Origin: AWTP1-13 sp035258605
GTDB taxonomy: Bacteria > Pseudomonadota > Alphaproteobacteria > Rhizobiales > Hyphomicrobiaceae
DNA length: 25,567 nt
Direction: 5' to 3'
Assembly: GCA_035258605.1 (NCBI GenBank)
Contig: DATFXD010000056.1
Location: forward strand, 1-25,567
Under the pieces are notes generated by a model. The model was not told where the DNA came from. It searched no databases and saw only the letters and a program-made list of their open reading frames with translations. The translations under genes were made by a program, and so were the position numbers. Within the stretch, counting starts at the first letter, position 1, and each line of letters begins with the position of its first letter. Shown here in pieces: positions 15,796 to 23,091 of this stretch.

Positions 15796-16611
15796 TTACG
15801 CCTCCGTTCCGAGATAGGCGCGGATCACGTCCGGATTGCGCTGCACGTCGGCCGGCGAGCCTTCGGCGATCTTCTTGCCGAAATCGATGGCCACCACCTT
15901 GTCGGAAACCGACATCACCAGGCTCATGTGATGTTCGACCAACAACACCGTAACGTTCTGTGTATCGCGCACCCGGCGGATCTGGCCGCGCAGCACGTCG
16001 ACCTCGTCATGGTTGAGGCCGGCGGCGGGCTCGTCGAGCAGCAACAGCTTCGGCCGGCCCGCCAGGGCGCGCGCCAGCTCGACGCGCTTGCGCACCGGAA
16101 ACGGCAGCGGACCCGCCGGCAAATGCGCGACCGCGTCAAGCTCCATGAAGGCGATCAGCTCGGCGGCACGCTGGCCAATCTCGCGCTCCTCGGCGGCGTG
16201 TCGCGGCAGGCGCAGGGCATCGGTAATGAAGCCGACCGAGGTGCGGCTGTGGCAACCCACCTTGACGTTGTCGAGCACCGACATGCGGTCGAACAGCGCT
16301 ACGTTCTGGAAGGTGCGGCCGATGCCAATCTTGGCAATGGCATGGCGGCTGTCGCGAAGGATCGAGCGGCCTTCGAACCGGATATCGCCGTGGTTTGGAA
16401 TGTAGAGACGGCTCAAGCAGTTAAAGAGCGTCGTCTTGCCGGCGCCGTTGGGCCCGATGAGACCGGCGATCTGGCCCGGCTCGACATCGAAGGAAACGCC
16501 ATCGAGGGCCACGATGCCGCCGAAGCGGACCGAAATATCGCACACGCTGAGCAGGCTGCGGGCGCTGCCGGCCCCTGCTGGCGTGGTGCGCAATAGTGTT
16601 TGCGCCACCAT
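15796..16611 (-). CDS. livG: Branched-chain amino acid-type ABC transporter ATPase, LivG family
   Basis: The 271-residue ATPase is the partner of LivF. Walker A is GPNGAGKTT at 53-61. The family-typical IGRTFQNVALFDRMSVLDNV spans 97-116. Walker B is LLLLDEPAAGLNHDE with D193/E194, and the H-loop is LLVEHHM. The signature stretch reads LPFPVRKRVELARAL at 169-183. Its first five residues correspond to the usual LSGGQ/LxYGx, with Pro172 where the key glycine normally sits. The ATG at 16611 is preferred because it gives the normal length. An in-frame ATG at 16671 would add a basic, Pro-rich 20-residue tail without a ribosome binding site. It is the first gene of the importer operon. Confidence 0.92.
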   Translation of the reverse strand: MVAQTLLRTTPAGAGSARSLLSVCDISVRFGGIVALDGVSFDVEPGQIAGLIGPNGAGKTTLFNCLSRLYIPNHGDIRFEGRSILRDSRHAIAKIGIGRTFQNVALFDRMSVLDNVKVGCHSRTSVGFITDALRLPRHAAEEREIGQRAAELIAFMELDAVAHLPAGPLPFPVRKRVELARALAGRPKLLLLDEPAAGLNHDEVDVLRGQIRRVRDTQNVTVLLVEHHMSLVMSVSDKVVAIDFGKKIAEGSPADVQRNPDVIRAYLGTEA

Positions 16612-16678
16612 CGACGGACGTCTCGCTCCCCTTGGGCTTTTTTTGGGCGCGCCCCGCGGGGAACGCCGCATGTCGGAT

Positions 16679-16691
16679 TGTCGGACCGACA
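16679..16691. promoter_or_regulatory. 13-bp palindrome, candidate operator upstream of livG
   Basis: TGTCGGACCGACA is a perfect palindrome around a central base. An extra TGTCGG half-site lies just before it at 16671-16676. It sits about 70 bp upstream of the livG start, a plausible place for a regulator of the importer. It does not match the usual FadR-type TnGTnnnACnA pattern, so assignment to the operon's GntR protein is only a guess. Confidence 0.35.
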
Positions 16692-16695
16692 GGCC

Positions 16696-16717
16696 GCGCC
16701 ATCTTGGCGCCTCTTTT
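16696..16717 (+). terminator. Small terminator-like hairpin on the plus strand
   Basis: GCGCCA (16696-16701) and TGGCGC (16705-16710) form a six-base stem with a TCT loop, followed by CTCTTTT. This resembles a short rho-independent terminator for plus-strand transcription, although no plus-strand gene lies directly upstream. It might stop antisense transcripts from the liv operon or be part of the operator region. Confidence 0.3.
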
Positions 16718-16815
16718 AGGTAAGGTCCAGGGCTCCTTTCGGCGTATGGGCGCCGACCGGCTGCGGTGCTTTGGCCCAGCGCGGGGGGCGGGCTCGTGGG
16801 ATCCGGGGGTACGGG

Positions 16816-16849
16816 GGGCCCTTGGAGAGAGGAGGATCTGGGCCCTTGG
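16816..16849. repeat. Direct repeat of a 10-mer upstream of the liv operon
   Basis: GGGCCCTTGG occurs at 16816-16825 and again at 16840-16849, with starts 24 bases apart. The core GGGCCC is itself palindromic. Function unknown; a pair of protein-binding sites is one possibility. Confidence 0.5.
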
Positions 16850-16852
16850 TTA

Positions 16853-16929
16853 GAAGCAAGGCCAAAGGCGGCGGCCTTGCTTCAGGGGGTTGTGCGCGGG
16901 CCGGCGGCGAGCAAGGCCTAGCCGCCGGC
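16853..16929. repeat. Two adjacent inverted repeats with a shared 9-mer (possible alternative hairpins)
   Basis: Repeat 1 has perfect 11-bp arms GAAGCAAGGCC (16853-16863) and GGCCTTGCTTC (16873-16883) around a nine-base loop. Repeat 2 has perfect 9-bp arms GCCGGCGGC (16900-16908) and GCCGCCGGC (16921-16929) around a 12-base loop. The loop of repeat 2 carries a second copy of AGCAAGGCC (16910-16918), so it could pair with the right arm of repeat 1 instead. The structures lie after the stop of the peptidoglycan-binding gene (minus strand) and could be a terminator pair or a switching element. Confidence 0.55.
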
Positions 16930-16970
16930 AGGCCAAGCGCGGGCTTCGCTGGCGTTTCGCGTGCGAGCGG

Positions 16971-17513
16971 TCAGCCGCGCCGACGCAGGCGCCGCCAGGT
17001 CTCCTCATTGATTTCACCGGTCACCGCCAGGCGCTCGTCGCGCTGGAACCGGCGCGTCGCCCGGCGGGTCTTTTCCTGGCAGTCGCCATCGACATCGTCG
17101 CGGCGCAGGTAACCCGCCCGATGCAGCAGCCGCTGCACTTCCCAGCAATCGCCGGTCGGGATGCTTTCCGATTCTTGTACCGCAGCGCAAGCATAGGCGC
17201 TGACCGTGCAGCGCTGGTTCAATTTGCCGAGCGTGCCGATGGAGGCGGCCTCACACTCGTGCTTTTTGTTCCTGGCGCGATTCCACACCATGTATCGCTC
17301 ACCGTACCGGTTGCGCACCTCGCGCTGCCAATTATCGATGGCATTGCGCATGGCCGCGGCCTTGCCGAAAATCGAGGCCTTGCCGGCGGCCTTGATCTCT
17401 TCCGACTTGCAGCCGTCCTCGCGGCTGCGTTGCGCATGGGCGGGCATCGCTACGACTAGGGTGACGAGCAAAGCCACAGCCGCGCTCGCAGCCCAACACA
17501 CTTTCTGACGCAT
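16971..17513 (-). CDS. Secreted protein with C-terminal peptidoglycan-binding domain
   Basis: The 180-residue protein has a signal peptide of about 27 residues, with the cleavage site MPAHAQ. The central region (35-115) has no family I recognise. The C-terminal part (about 124-178) matches the peptidoglycan-binding domain 1 pattern: WEVQRLLHRAGYL, VDGDCQEKTRRATRRFQRDE, then VTGEINEETWRRL. The mature chain has six cysteines (35, 87, 102, 109, 123, 145), an even number that suggests three disulfides in the periplasm. The ATG at 17513 is chosen because it starts the signal peptide and has GAGGGAG upstream. Longer forms would bury the signal. It probably sits at the cell wall; no catalytic domain is visible. 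Confidence 0.8.
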   Translation of the reverse strand: MRQKVCWAASAAVALLVTLVVAMPAHAQRSREDGCKSEEIKAAGKASIFGKAAAMRNAIDNWQREVRNRYGERYMVWNRARNKKHECEAASIGTLGKLNQRCTVSAYACAAVQESESIPTGDCWEVQRLLHRAGYLRRDDVDGDCQEKTRRATRRFQRDERLAVTGEINEETWRRLRRRG

Positions 17514-17635
17514 GACAGAAACACTCCCTCGACACTGCGCCCCCGGTGGATAGGACCAGATTTTCTCCGGTGTGGCAACGACCGGCTGCCTGGGGGGCAA
17601 AACCTTGAAAATTCCCGACAAAATCAGGCGTTTTG

Positions 17636-17663
17636 GGCATACCAAAGGTCCGTCCCCCGTCAA
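17636..17663 (-). promoter_or_regulatory. Candidate sigma-70 promoter for the peptidoglycan-binding protein gene
   Basis: On the minus strand TTGACG (17663-17658) and TATGCC (17641-17636) are spaced by 16 bases, about 120 bases upstream of the start codon. The region just downstream is AT-richer than average. The match is good at -35 and moderate at -10. Confidence 0.35.
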
Positions 17664-18397
17664 GGGAGTTGGCCGAAGCCGGACAGCTTGAAGAGGTGCC
17701 CAAATGGCTTGGCGAATTTTCCCGCGTAACGAATGGACGGATGGTCGATCATGGTGTCGAGGGCCGAGCTCAACGCCTTATCGAAGCGCATTGACCGGCT
17801 GGCGGGGTGGCTCAAGCCGGAAGTTCAGCTGCCTTCTTTCAGCCAGCCGCAATGCGCAAAGACGTTGTGCGTTTTTGAGATGAGTTTTGCCTTCGATGGT
17901 GCCTGGGCGACTGAAGAAGTCGCCGAACCCTGCGGCCAATCCATAGGCAGACCCGGCCAACGATAAGGAGACCGCCGGGACCCTTGCGATATCGAACATC
18001 TATGCGATGGGTTTGAACCAGGTGTCTGGAAGGCCGTGGGGGTAGACGGCCGGCGCGGATGCTCCAGCCGCGTCACCAACGAAGACATTGATATAGATGA
18101 CCCGCAACGACAACGAGCCCGGGTTGGGAACGGCTGTGCGAGGCTGCAAGGACTGCCACCGCTAGCCCGTGAGAGCTGCCGGCGAGCCGGTTCGCAAGCC
18201 CGGTTTCGTGCTGTCGTCGGTGTCGCCCCCGTACGGCCTCGCCATGAACCCTGCGGCCGCGATGGTCCGGCGTGTGCCAAACCTTGCCGGCACGGCCGAT
18301 GCCGTGAGGGCCATGTTGATGCGCCCGTGTCAGGAGCCCTTGAGCGCCGCCGATCCGCGGTTGCCACTCCGACCCCGTGAACCCTATATCAGGGTCC
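17664..18397. other. Gene-poor stretch before uvrB, possibly gene remnants
   Basis: No intact gene can be supported here. On the minus strand one frame runs from the ATG at 18314 to 17778 with only two TAG stops, giving pieces of 50, 52 and 73 residues with mostly GC-rich third positions. This may be a decayed gene or chance openness in GC-rich DNA. On the plus strand a short frame from 17751 starts like a real small protein (MVSRAELNALSKRIDRLAGW) but then loses any protein-like character. No promoter, SOS box (GAAC/GTTC with seven-base spacing) or terminator is evident. Confidence 0.4.
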
Positions 18398-21300
18398 ATG
18401 CCTCGCCCTCCGAAGGATACCACGCCGCGGCCACGCCCTTCGCGCGGCAAGTCAGGCAAGCCACCCGCGCCCCCGGTTGAGGGCGTGAGCGGCACACCAA
18501 CGACCAAGCGCGCCGCCAAGGGCTCGCGCGTGCCGGCGCCGGCGCCCGCGCACCAGGATCGAGGGGGAGAAGCTGTCGGGGCGATCGCCGCGGCGAGCGC
18601 CAGCGGCTCCGCCGCCGGTTCCGAGACGGCGAAACCCATCCTGCCGGCGCTCCGCCACACGAGCCCCTCCGCGCGCGCCGTGTTCGACATGACGGCCAGC
18701 CTCAATGCCTTGCTGGCTCGCCCGCACGAGCGCTCGCAACGCGCCCGCGACGTGCTCGCCCTGCAGCCGATGCTCGCCAACCACCCCCTCGTTTGCGGCA
18801 GCATGCCGACGTTTATGCCGCATCGGCCGCCACGGCCGGAGAAGTCCGAGGGCGGGGTCGCCTTCGACCTCATTGCCGAATACGAACCGCGCGGTGACCA
18901 GCCGCAGGCGATCACGGAATTGGTGGCCGGCGTCGAGCTGCCCGAGCGCAACCAGGTGCTGCTCGGCGTCACCGGCTCGGGCAAGACCTTTACCATGGCG
19001 CAGGTGATCCAGCGGACCCAGCGGCCGGCGCTTATCCTGGCCCCCAACAAGACCTTGGCGGCGCAGCTCTACGGCGAATTCAGGAGCTTTTTTCCCGACA
19101 ATGCGGTCGAGTACTTCGTTTCCTACTATGACTATTACCAGCCCGAAGCCTACGTGCCGCGCACCGACACCTATATCGAGAAGGAATCCTCCATCAACGA
19201 GCAGATCGATCGCATGCGCCACGCCGCCACGCGTTCATTGCTCGAGCGCGATGACGTGATCATCGTCGCTTCCGTCTCCTGCATCTATGGTATTGGCTCG
19301 GTCGAGACCTATACGGCGATGACCTTCGCGGTCGAGGTCGGCGAGACCATACCGCAACGGCAGTTGCTGGCCGACCTGGTGGCGCTGCACTATCGGCGCA
19401 GCGATACCAACTTCATGCGCGGCACCTTCCGGGTCCGCGGCGACACCGTCGAATTGTTCCCGGCCCACCTTGAGGACCGCGGCTGGCGTATTTCGCTGTT
19501 TGGCGACGTGGTGGAATCGATCACCGAGTTCGATCCGCTCACCGGCGAGCGCACCGACGAGCTGCAGCTGATCAAGGTCTACGCCAACTCGCACTACGTG
19601 ACCCCCAAGCCCACCCTGCAGCAGGCGCTGAAAAGCATTAGGACGGAACTGAAACAGCGCCTCGACGAGCTCAATAGCGCCGGCCGGCTGTTGGAGGCGC
19701 AGCGGCTTGAGCAGCGCACCCTGTTCGATATGGAGATGATGGAGGCGACCGGATCCTGCGCCGGCATCGAGAACTACTCGCGCTACCTGACCGGTCGCCA
19801 GCCGGGCGAGCCGCCGCCCACCCTGTTTGAATACCTGCCGGACAATGCGCTGGTGTTCGTCGACGAGAGCCACGTCACCGTGCCGCAGATTGGCGGCATG
19901 TTCCGCGGCGACTATCGGCGCAAGGCGACGCTCGCCGAGTACGGTTTCCGGCTGCCGTCGTGCATGGACAATCGACCGCTGCGGTTTGAGGAATGGGACG
20001 CCATGCGGCCGCAGACGCTTTATGTGTCGGCCACCCCCGGCCCGTGGGAGCTTGAACAGACCGGCGGTGCCTTCACCGAGCAGGTCATCCGCCCCACCGG
20101 CCTGGTCGATCCGATGGTCGAGGTGCGTCCCGCCCGGTCGCAGGTCGACGACCTGATCGATGAGGTGCACCAGGTTGCACGGGCCGGCTATCGCACCTTG
20201 GTGACCACCCTCACCAAGCGCATGGCGGAGGACCTCACCGAATACATGCACGAGCAGGGCATCCGCGTGCGCTATATGCATTCCGATATCGAGACCCTGG
20301 AGCGGATCGAGATCATTCGCGACCTGCGTCTCGGTGCCTTCGACGTTTTGATCGGCATCAACCTGCTGCGCGAGGGGCTCGACATCCCCGAGTGTGCACT
20401 GGTGGCGATCCTCGATGCCGACAAGGAAGGCTTTTTGCGCAGCGAAACGTCGCTCATTCAAACCATCGGACGGGCAGCGCGCAATCTCGACGGCAAGGTC
20501 ATCCTCTATGCCGACCAGATGACCGGCTCGCTCGAGCGCGCCATCGCCGAGACCGAGCGCCGGCGCCAGAAGCAGCAGGCCTGGAACGAGGCCAACGGCA
20601 TCACGCCGGAGTCGGTCCGCAAAAACATCGCCGACGTGTTGTCCTCGGTGTACGAGCAGGACCACGTCACGGTCGATGCCGGGCTGGCCGGCGACAATGC
20701 CACCTTGGTCGGCCACAATCTTCAAGCCGTGATCGCCGGCCTGGAAAAGAAGATGCTGGATGCCGCCGCCGATCTCGAGTTCGAGACGGCGGCGCGCCTG
20801 CGCGACGAGATCAAGCGCCTGCGCGAGACCGAGCTGGCGATTGCCGACGATCCGCTCTCGCGCCAGGCCGAGGTCGAAGAGCGCGCCGGCGCCTTTGCCG
20901 GGGAGCGCAAATATGGGCCAACGGCGCGGCGCCCGGAGGCTCGCCGGCGAGGCGCGAGCGCCACCGAGGCGGAGCCGACGCCGGCCGCGGCGGCATCAGG
21001 ATCGCGCATCAAGCACGCCTACCAACCGGTGCAGCCGACCTTCTCGCAGACGAGCAGTGTGCCCGGCAGCAGTCGCGTCCGCAAACCAAGCCTCGACGAG
21101 ATGGGTTCGGCCCGCAATCGACCGGTGCCGGCCCGCGAGTACGCCCCGCGTGCACCCGAGGTCGATCCGGCGAGCCGGGCCGGCCGCTTCGGTGAACAGG
21201 TCAAGGGTCCGCATAAGCCAACCTTGGATGAGATGGGGCCGCACGCCGAGCGCGGCGTGCCCACGGCCGGGCGACCGGTGCCGAGAAAGCCGGGCCCGAT

Positions 21301-21430
21301 GGTGACCGGGGATGCGGTGGCAGCAGGGGCGCCGCCGCGGCCCGGGCGCGTGATCGAGGTTGCCGGCGAGCGCGACAAGAAAAAGCATCGCCATGGCCGC
21401 CCACGCAAAACCGGCCGGCCGGGGGCGTAG
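18398..21430 (+). CDS. uvrB: Excinuclease ABC subunit B with long terminal extensions
   Basis: This is the DNA damage recognition helicase of nucleotide excision repair, which loads onto lesions with UvrA and recruits UvrC. At 1010 residues it is far longer than the roughly 670 of E. coli UvrB. The core runs from about 155 to 815: EPRGDQPQAI, Walker A GVTGSGKTFT near 190, the beta-hairpin region FVSYYDYYQPEAYVPRTDTY, Walker B FVDESHVT near 486, helicase motifs GINLLREGLDIPE and QTIGRAARN, and a UVR motif (LEFETAARLRDEIKRL) near 785-800. About 155 residues of Pro/Ala/Ser-rich sequence precede it. About 195 basic, disordered-looking residues follow. The start is ATG at 18398. An in-frame GTG at 18377 is possible, and a start nearer the core cannot be excluded. 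Confidence 0.95.
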   Translation: MPRPPKDTTPRPRPSRGKSGKPPAPPVEGVSGTPTTKRAAKGSRVPAPAPAHQDRGGEAVGAIAAASASGSAAGSETAKPILPALRHTSPSARAVFDMTASLNALLARPHERSQRARDVLALQPMLANHPLVCGSMPTFMPHRPPRPEKSEGGVAFDLIAEYEPRGDQPQAITELVAGVELPERNQVLLGVTGSGKTFTMAQVIQRTQRPALILAPNKTLAAQLYGEFRSFFPDNAVEYFVSYYDYYQPEAYVPRTDTYIEKESSINEQIDRMRHAATRSLLERDDVIIVASVSCIYGIGSVETYTAMTFAVEVGETIPQRQLLADLVALHYRRSDTNFMRGTFRVRGDTVELFPAHLEDRGWRISLFGDVVESITEFDPLTGERTDELQLIKVYANSHYVTPKPTLQQALKSIRTELKQRLDELNSAGRLLEAQRLEQRTLFDMEMMEATGSCAGIENYSRYLTGRQPGEPPPTLFEYLPDNALVFVDESHVTVPQIGGMFRGDYRRKATLAEYGFRLPSCMDNRPLRFEEWDAMRPQTLYVSATPGPWELEQTGGAFTEQVIRPTGLVDPMVEVRPARSQVDDLIDEVHQVARAGYRTLVTTLTKRMAEDLTEYMHEQGIRVRYMHSDIETLERIEIIRDLRLGAFDVLIGINLLREGLDIPECALVAILDADKEGFLRSETSLIQTIGRAARNLDGKVILYADQMTGSLERAIAETERRRQKQQAWNEANGITPESVRKNIADVLSSVYEQDHVTVDAGLAGDNATLVGHNLQAVIAGLEKKMLDAAADLEFETAARLRDEIKRLRETELAIADDPLSRQAEVEERAGAFAGERKYGPTARRPEARRRGASATEAEPTPAAAASGSRIKHAYQPVQPTFSQTSSVPGSSRVRKPSLDEMGSARNRPVPAREYAPRAPEVDPASRAGRFGEQVKGPHKPTLDEMGPHAERGVPTAGRPVPRKPGPMVTGDAVAAGAPPRPGRVIEVAGERDKKKHRHGRPRKTGRPGA

Positions 21431-21539
21431 CTGCAACTTTCCCCCCGCCCACCAGCGGCGACCGGCACCGCTGTGGTGGCCACGTGCTGCGGGCGTTATT
21501 GGGTTATCAGCAATGAGCGACGTTACGACGGAGCAAGCC

Positions 21540-22244
21540 ATGGCCAACTTGTCCCAATTCCCGATCACCGCACGCTGGCCGGCCCGGCACCCCGATCGTC
21601 TGCAGCTTTATTCGTGGCCGACGCCGAACGGGGTCAAGGTATCGATCGCGCTTGAGGAGTTGGGTCTCCCCTACGAGCCGCACCTCATCGACATCGGCAA
21701 GAACGAGACCTGGACGCCGGAGTTCCTGTCCCTCAATCCCAATGGCAAGATCCCCGCCATCCTCGATCCGGTTGGCCCGGGCGGCAGGCCGCTCGCCCTG
21801 TTCGAATCCGGTGCCATCCTGCTTTATCTCTCCGACAAGACCGGCAAGCTGGTGCCGACCGAGCCGGCGCAGCGCTACGAGACCATCCAGTGGGTGTTCT
21901 TCCAGATGGCCTTCATTGGTCCGATGTTCGGGCAGCTCGGCTACTTCCACAAGTTCGCCGGGCGCATGATCGCCGACCAACGCCCGCTGGAGCGCTATCG
22001 CGACGAGGCCAAACGCCTGCTCGGCGTGCTCGAGACGCGCCTGCGCGGCAGGTCATGGATCATGGGCGAGGACTACACCATCGCCGACATCTCGATGCTG
22101 GGCTGGGTGCGCAATTTGATCGGCTTCTATGGGGCCCGTGAGCTCGTCGAATTCGATGCTTTGACCGAGGTACCCGCCTGGTTGGCACGCGGTCTGGCGC
22201 GCCCGGCAGTGGTGCGCGGGCTCGAAATCCCGAAGCGACCCTGA
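21540..22244 (+). CDS. Glutathione transferase-like protein, YfcG/Ure2 type
   Basis: The 234-residue protein has an N-terminal thioredoxin-like domain (about 20-110). The typical LYSWPTPNGVKVSIALEELG includes the PTPNG active-site loop of YfcG-type disulfide reductases. NPNGKIPAILD (cis-Pro region) and FESGAILLYLSDKTG (glutathione-binding ES) follow. The helical C-terminal domain covers about 115-230, with the capping-box-like EDYTIADISMLGW. It probably acts as a cytoplasmic glutathione-dependent disulfide reductase or transferase; the substrate is unknown. The ATG at 21540 is preferred for its GGAG nine bases upstream. An in-frame ATG at 21513 would add nine residues. It follows uvrB by about 110 bases. 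Confidence 0.92.
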   Translation: MANLSQFPITARWPARHPDRLQLYSWPTPNGVKVSIALEELGLPYEPHLIDIGKNETWTPEFLSLNPNGKIPAILDPVGPGGRPLALFESGAILLYLSDKTGKLVPTEPAQRYETIQWVFFQMAFIGPMFGQLGYFHKFAGRMIADQRPLERYRDEAKRLLGVLETRLRGRSWIMGEDYTIADISMLGWVRNLIGFYGARELVEFDALTEVPAWLARGLARPAVVRGLEIPKRP

Positions 22245-22374
22245 GCTGACGCCTTAACTTTATACGGTAGAACTGATGATCGCGTTGGCCGTTGCGATCG
22301 CGAGTGCCTAGACTTGCGCTGACGAGTCTTGCATCCTAGCGCTTTAGCGCAATCATTCGATCCATGGAAACCGC
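22245..22374 (+). promoter_or_regulatory. Upstream region of the methyltransferase-fold gene
   Basis: The 130-base gap is less GC-rich than its neighbours at its left end and contains the near-palindrome AGCGCTTTAGCGC shortly before the next start codon. It is a reasonable place for a promoter and an operator, but no clear -35/-10 pair can be named. Confidence 0.3.
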
Positions 22375-23088
22375 ATGCGCGTCCTCGCTCGCTTCGACGG
22401 CCCCAACGGTAAGATCTCGGTCGTCGAGGAGGCGGGCACCGGTGCCCGCCACTATGAAGAGGCCGGCGTCAGTCAGAGTTGCGTGCTGGCCGGCGGCGAA
22501 GCCGGGGTCGACTATATCCGCTTGATGGCGGCGCTGCTCGCCGGTAGCAACAACGCGCTGCTGTTGGGTTGCGGCGGCGGTGCGCTTGCCAGCATGCTGC
22601 ATCGGCGCGGTGCCCGCGTGACGGTGGTGGACGTCAATCCAATCAGCTTCGAGCTGGCGCGCACGTTCTTCTGGATGCCGAGTGCGATCAGCTGCGTCAC
22701 CGCCGATATGCGTCCCTTCATGCGCGCCGAGACGCGCACCTTCGACGCCATCGGCGTCGACGTCGGTGGGCCGTGCTTCTCCTATGAAGAGGTGCTCGAT
22801 ACCGCCAGCGTCGGCCACGTCAGGCGCGTCTTGCGGCCCGGCGGCCGCATCGCCATCAACATCTCCTGCGAGGCACCCGACGATCCAGTACCGGCGCGCG
22901 TCGCTGACAAGTTCAAGCAGTTGGGCCTCGACGTGTGGGTGTTCATGGAGGATGTGCCCACCCCGCAAGAGCTCAATGCCGTGATCCTGGCTTCGGCGCG
23001 CAAGGAAAAGTCCGCGGCCCTGGCGCCGGTGGGCGGCAAGGGGTGGGTGCTGGCGCGCCTGTCGGGCGGCGCCATCTGCCGTCGCTAA
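22375..23088 (+). CDS. Spermidine synthase-like class I methyltransferase-fold protein
   Basis: The 237-residue protein has a Rossmann SAM-binding fold. Motif I is ALLLGCGGGALASML (61-75). The acidic residue at the end of strand 2 is Asp86 in VTVVDVNPIS, and Asp111 in VTADMRPFM fits the adenine-side position. The later segment is FDAIGVDVGGPCFSYEEVLD. This layout is shared with polyamine synthases and their many relatives (spermine/spermidine synthase domain). The diagnostic substrate residues of a true spermidine synthase (a GGGDG-type motif and a DSTDP loop) are not evident, so a real polyamine role is doubtful. A GGA element lies eight bases before the ATG. It converges with the small gene on the other strand; the two stop codons are three bases apart. 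Confidence 0.78.
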   Translation: MRVLARFDGPNGKISVVEEAGTGARHYEEAGVSQSCVLAGGEAGVDYIRLMAALLAGSNNALLLGCGGGALASMLHRRGARVTVVDVNPISFELARTFFWMPSAISCVTADMRPFMRAETRTFDAIGVDVGGPCFSYEEVLDTASVGHVRRVLRPGGRIAINISCEAPDDPVPARVADKFKQLGLDVWVFMEDVPTPQELNAVILASARKEKSAALAPVGGKGWVLARLSGGAICRR

Positions 23089-23091
23089 AGG

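Larger units (their letters stand above)
16612..16970. other. 359-bp gene-free, repeat-rich region upstream of the liv operon
   Basis: No convincing gene is present. The region must carry the liv operon promoter (minus strand) and the 3' end of the peptidoglycan-binding gene message. From left to right it holds a 13-bp palindrome, a small hairpin followed by CTCTTTT on the plus strand, a G-rich tract with a repeated 10-mer, and two strong inverted repeats. These are listed separately. A clear sigma-70 promoter could not be identified. Confidence 0.6.

Noticed and set aside
16771..17112. Plus-strand gene over the repeat-rich region upstream of the liv operon
   Set aside because: The translation is Gly/Arg-rich with no domain, crosses strong inverted repeats and overlaps the end of the peptidoglycan-binding gene.
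17751..17966. Plus-strand 71-residue gene starting MVSRAELNALSKRIDRLAGW
   Set aside because: The first 20 residues look real, but there is no clear ribosome binding site and the rest has no protein-like pattern; kept only as part of the gene-poor region.
18300..18397. LexA/SOS box upstream of uvrB
   Set aside because: No GAAC or GTTC pair with seven-base spacing was found near the start codon.
19235..20725. Minus-strand open frame of 496 residues inside uvrB
   Set aside because: uvrB motifs fill the plus strand across the whole interval; the antisense translation has no family features.
22375..23088. True spermidine synthase (speE)
   Set aside because: The SAM fold is present, but the diagnostic aminopropyl-transfer motifs are missing, so no symbol was given.
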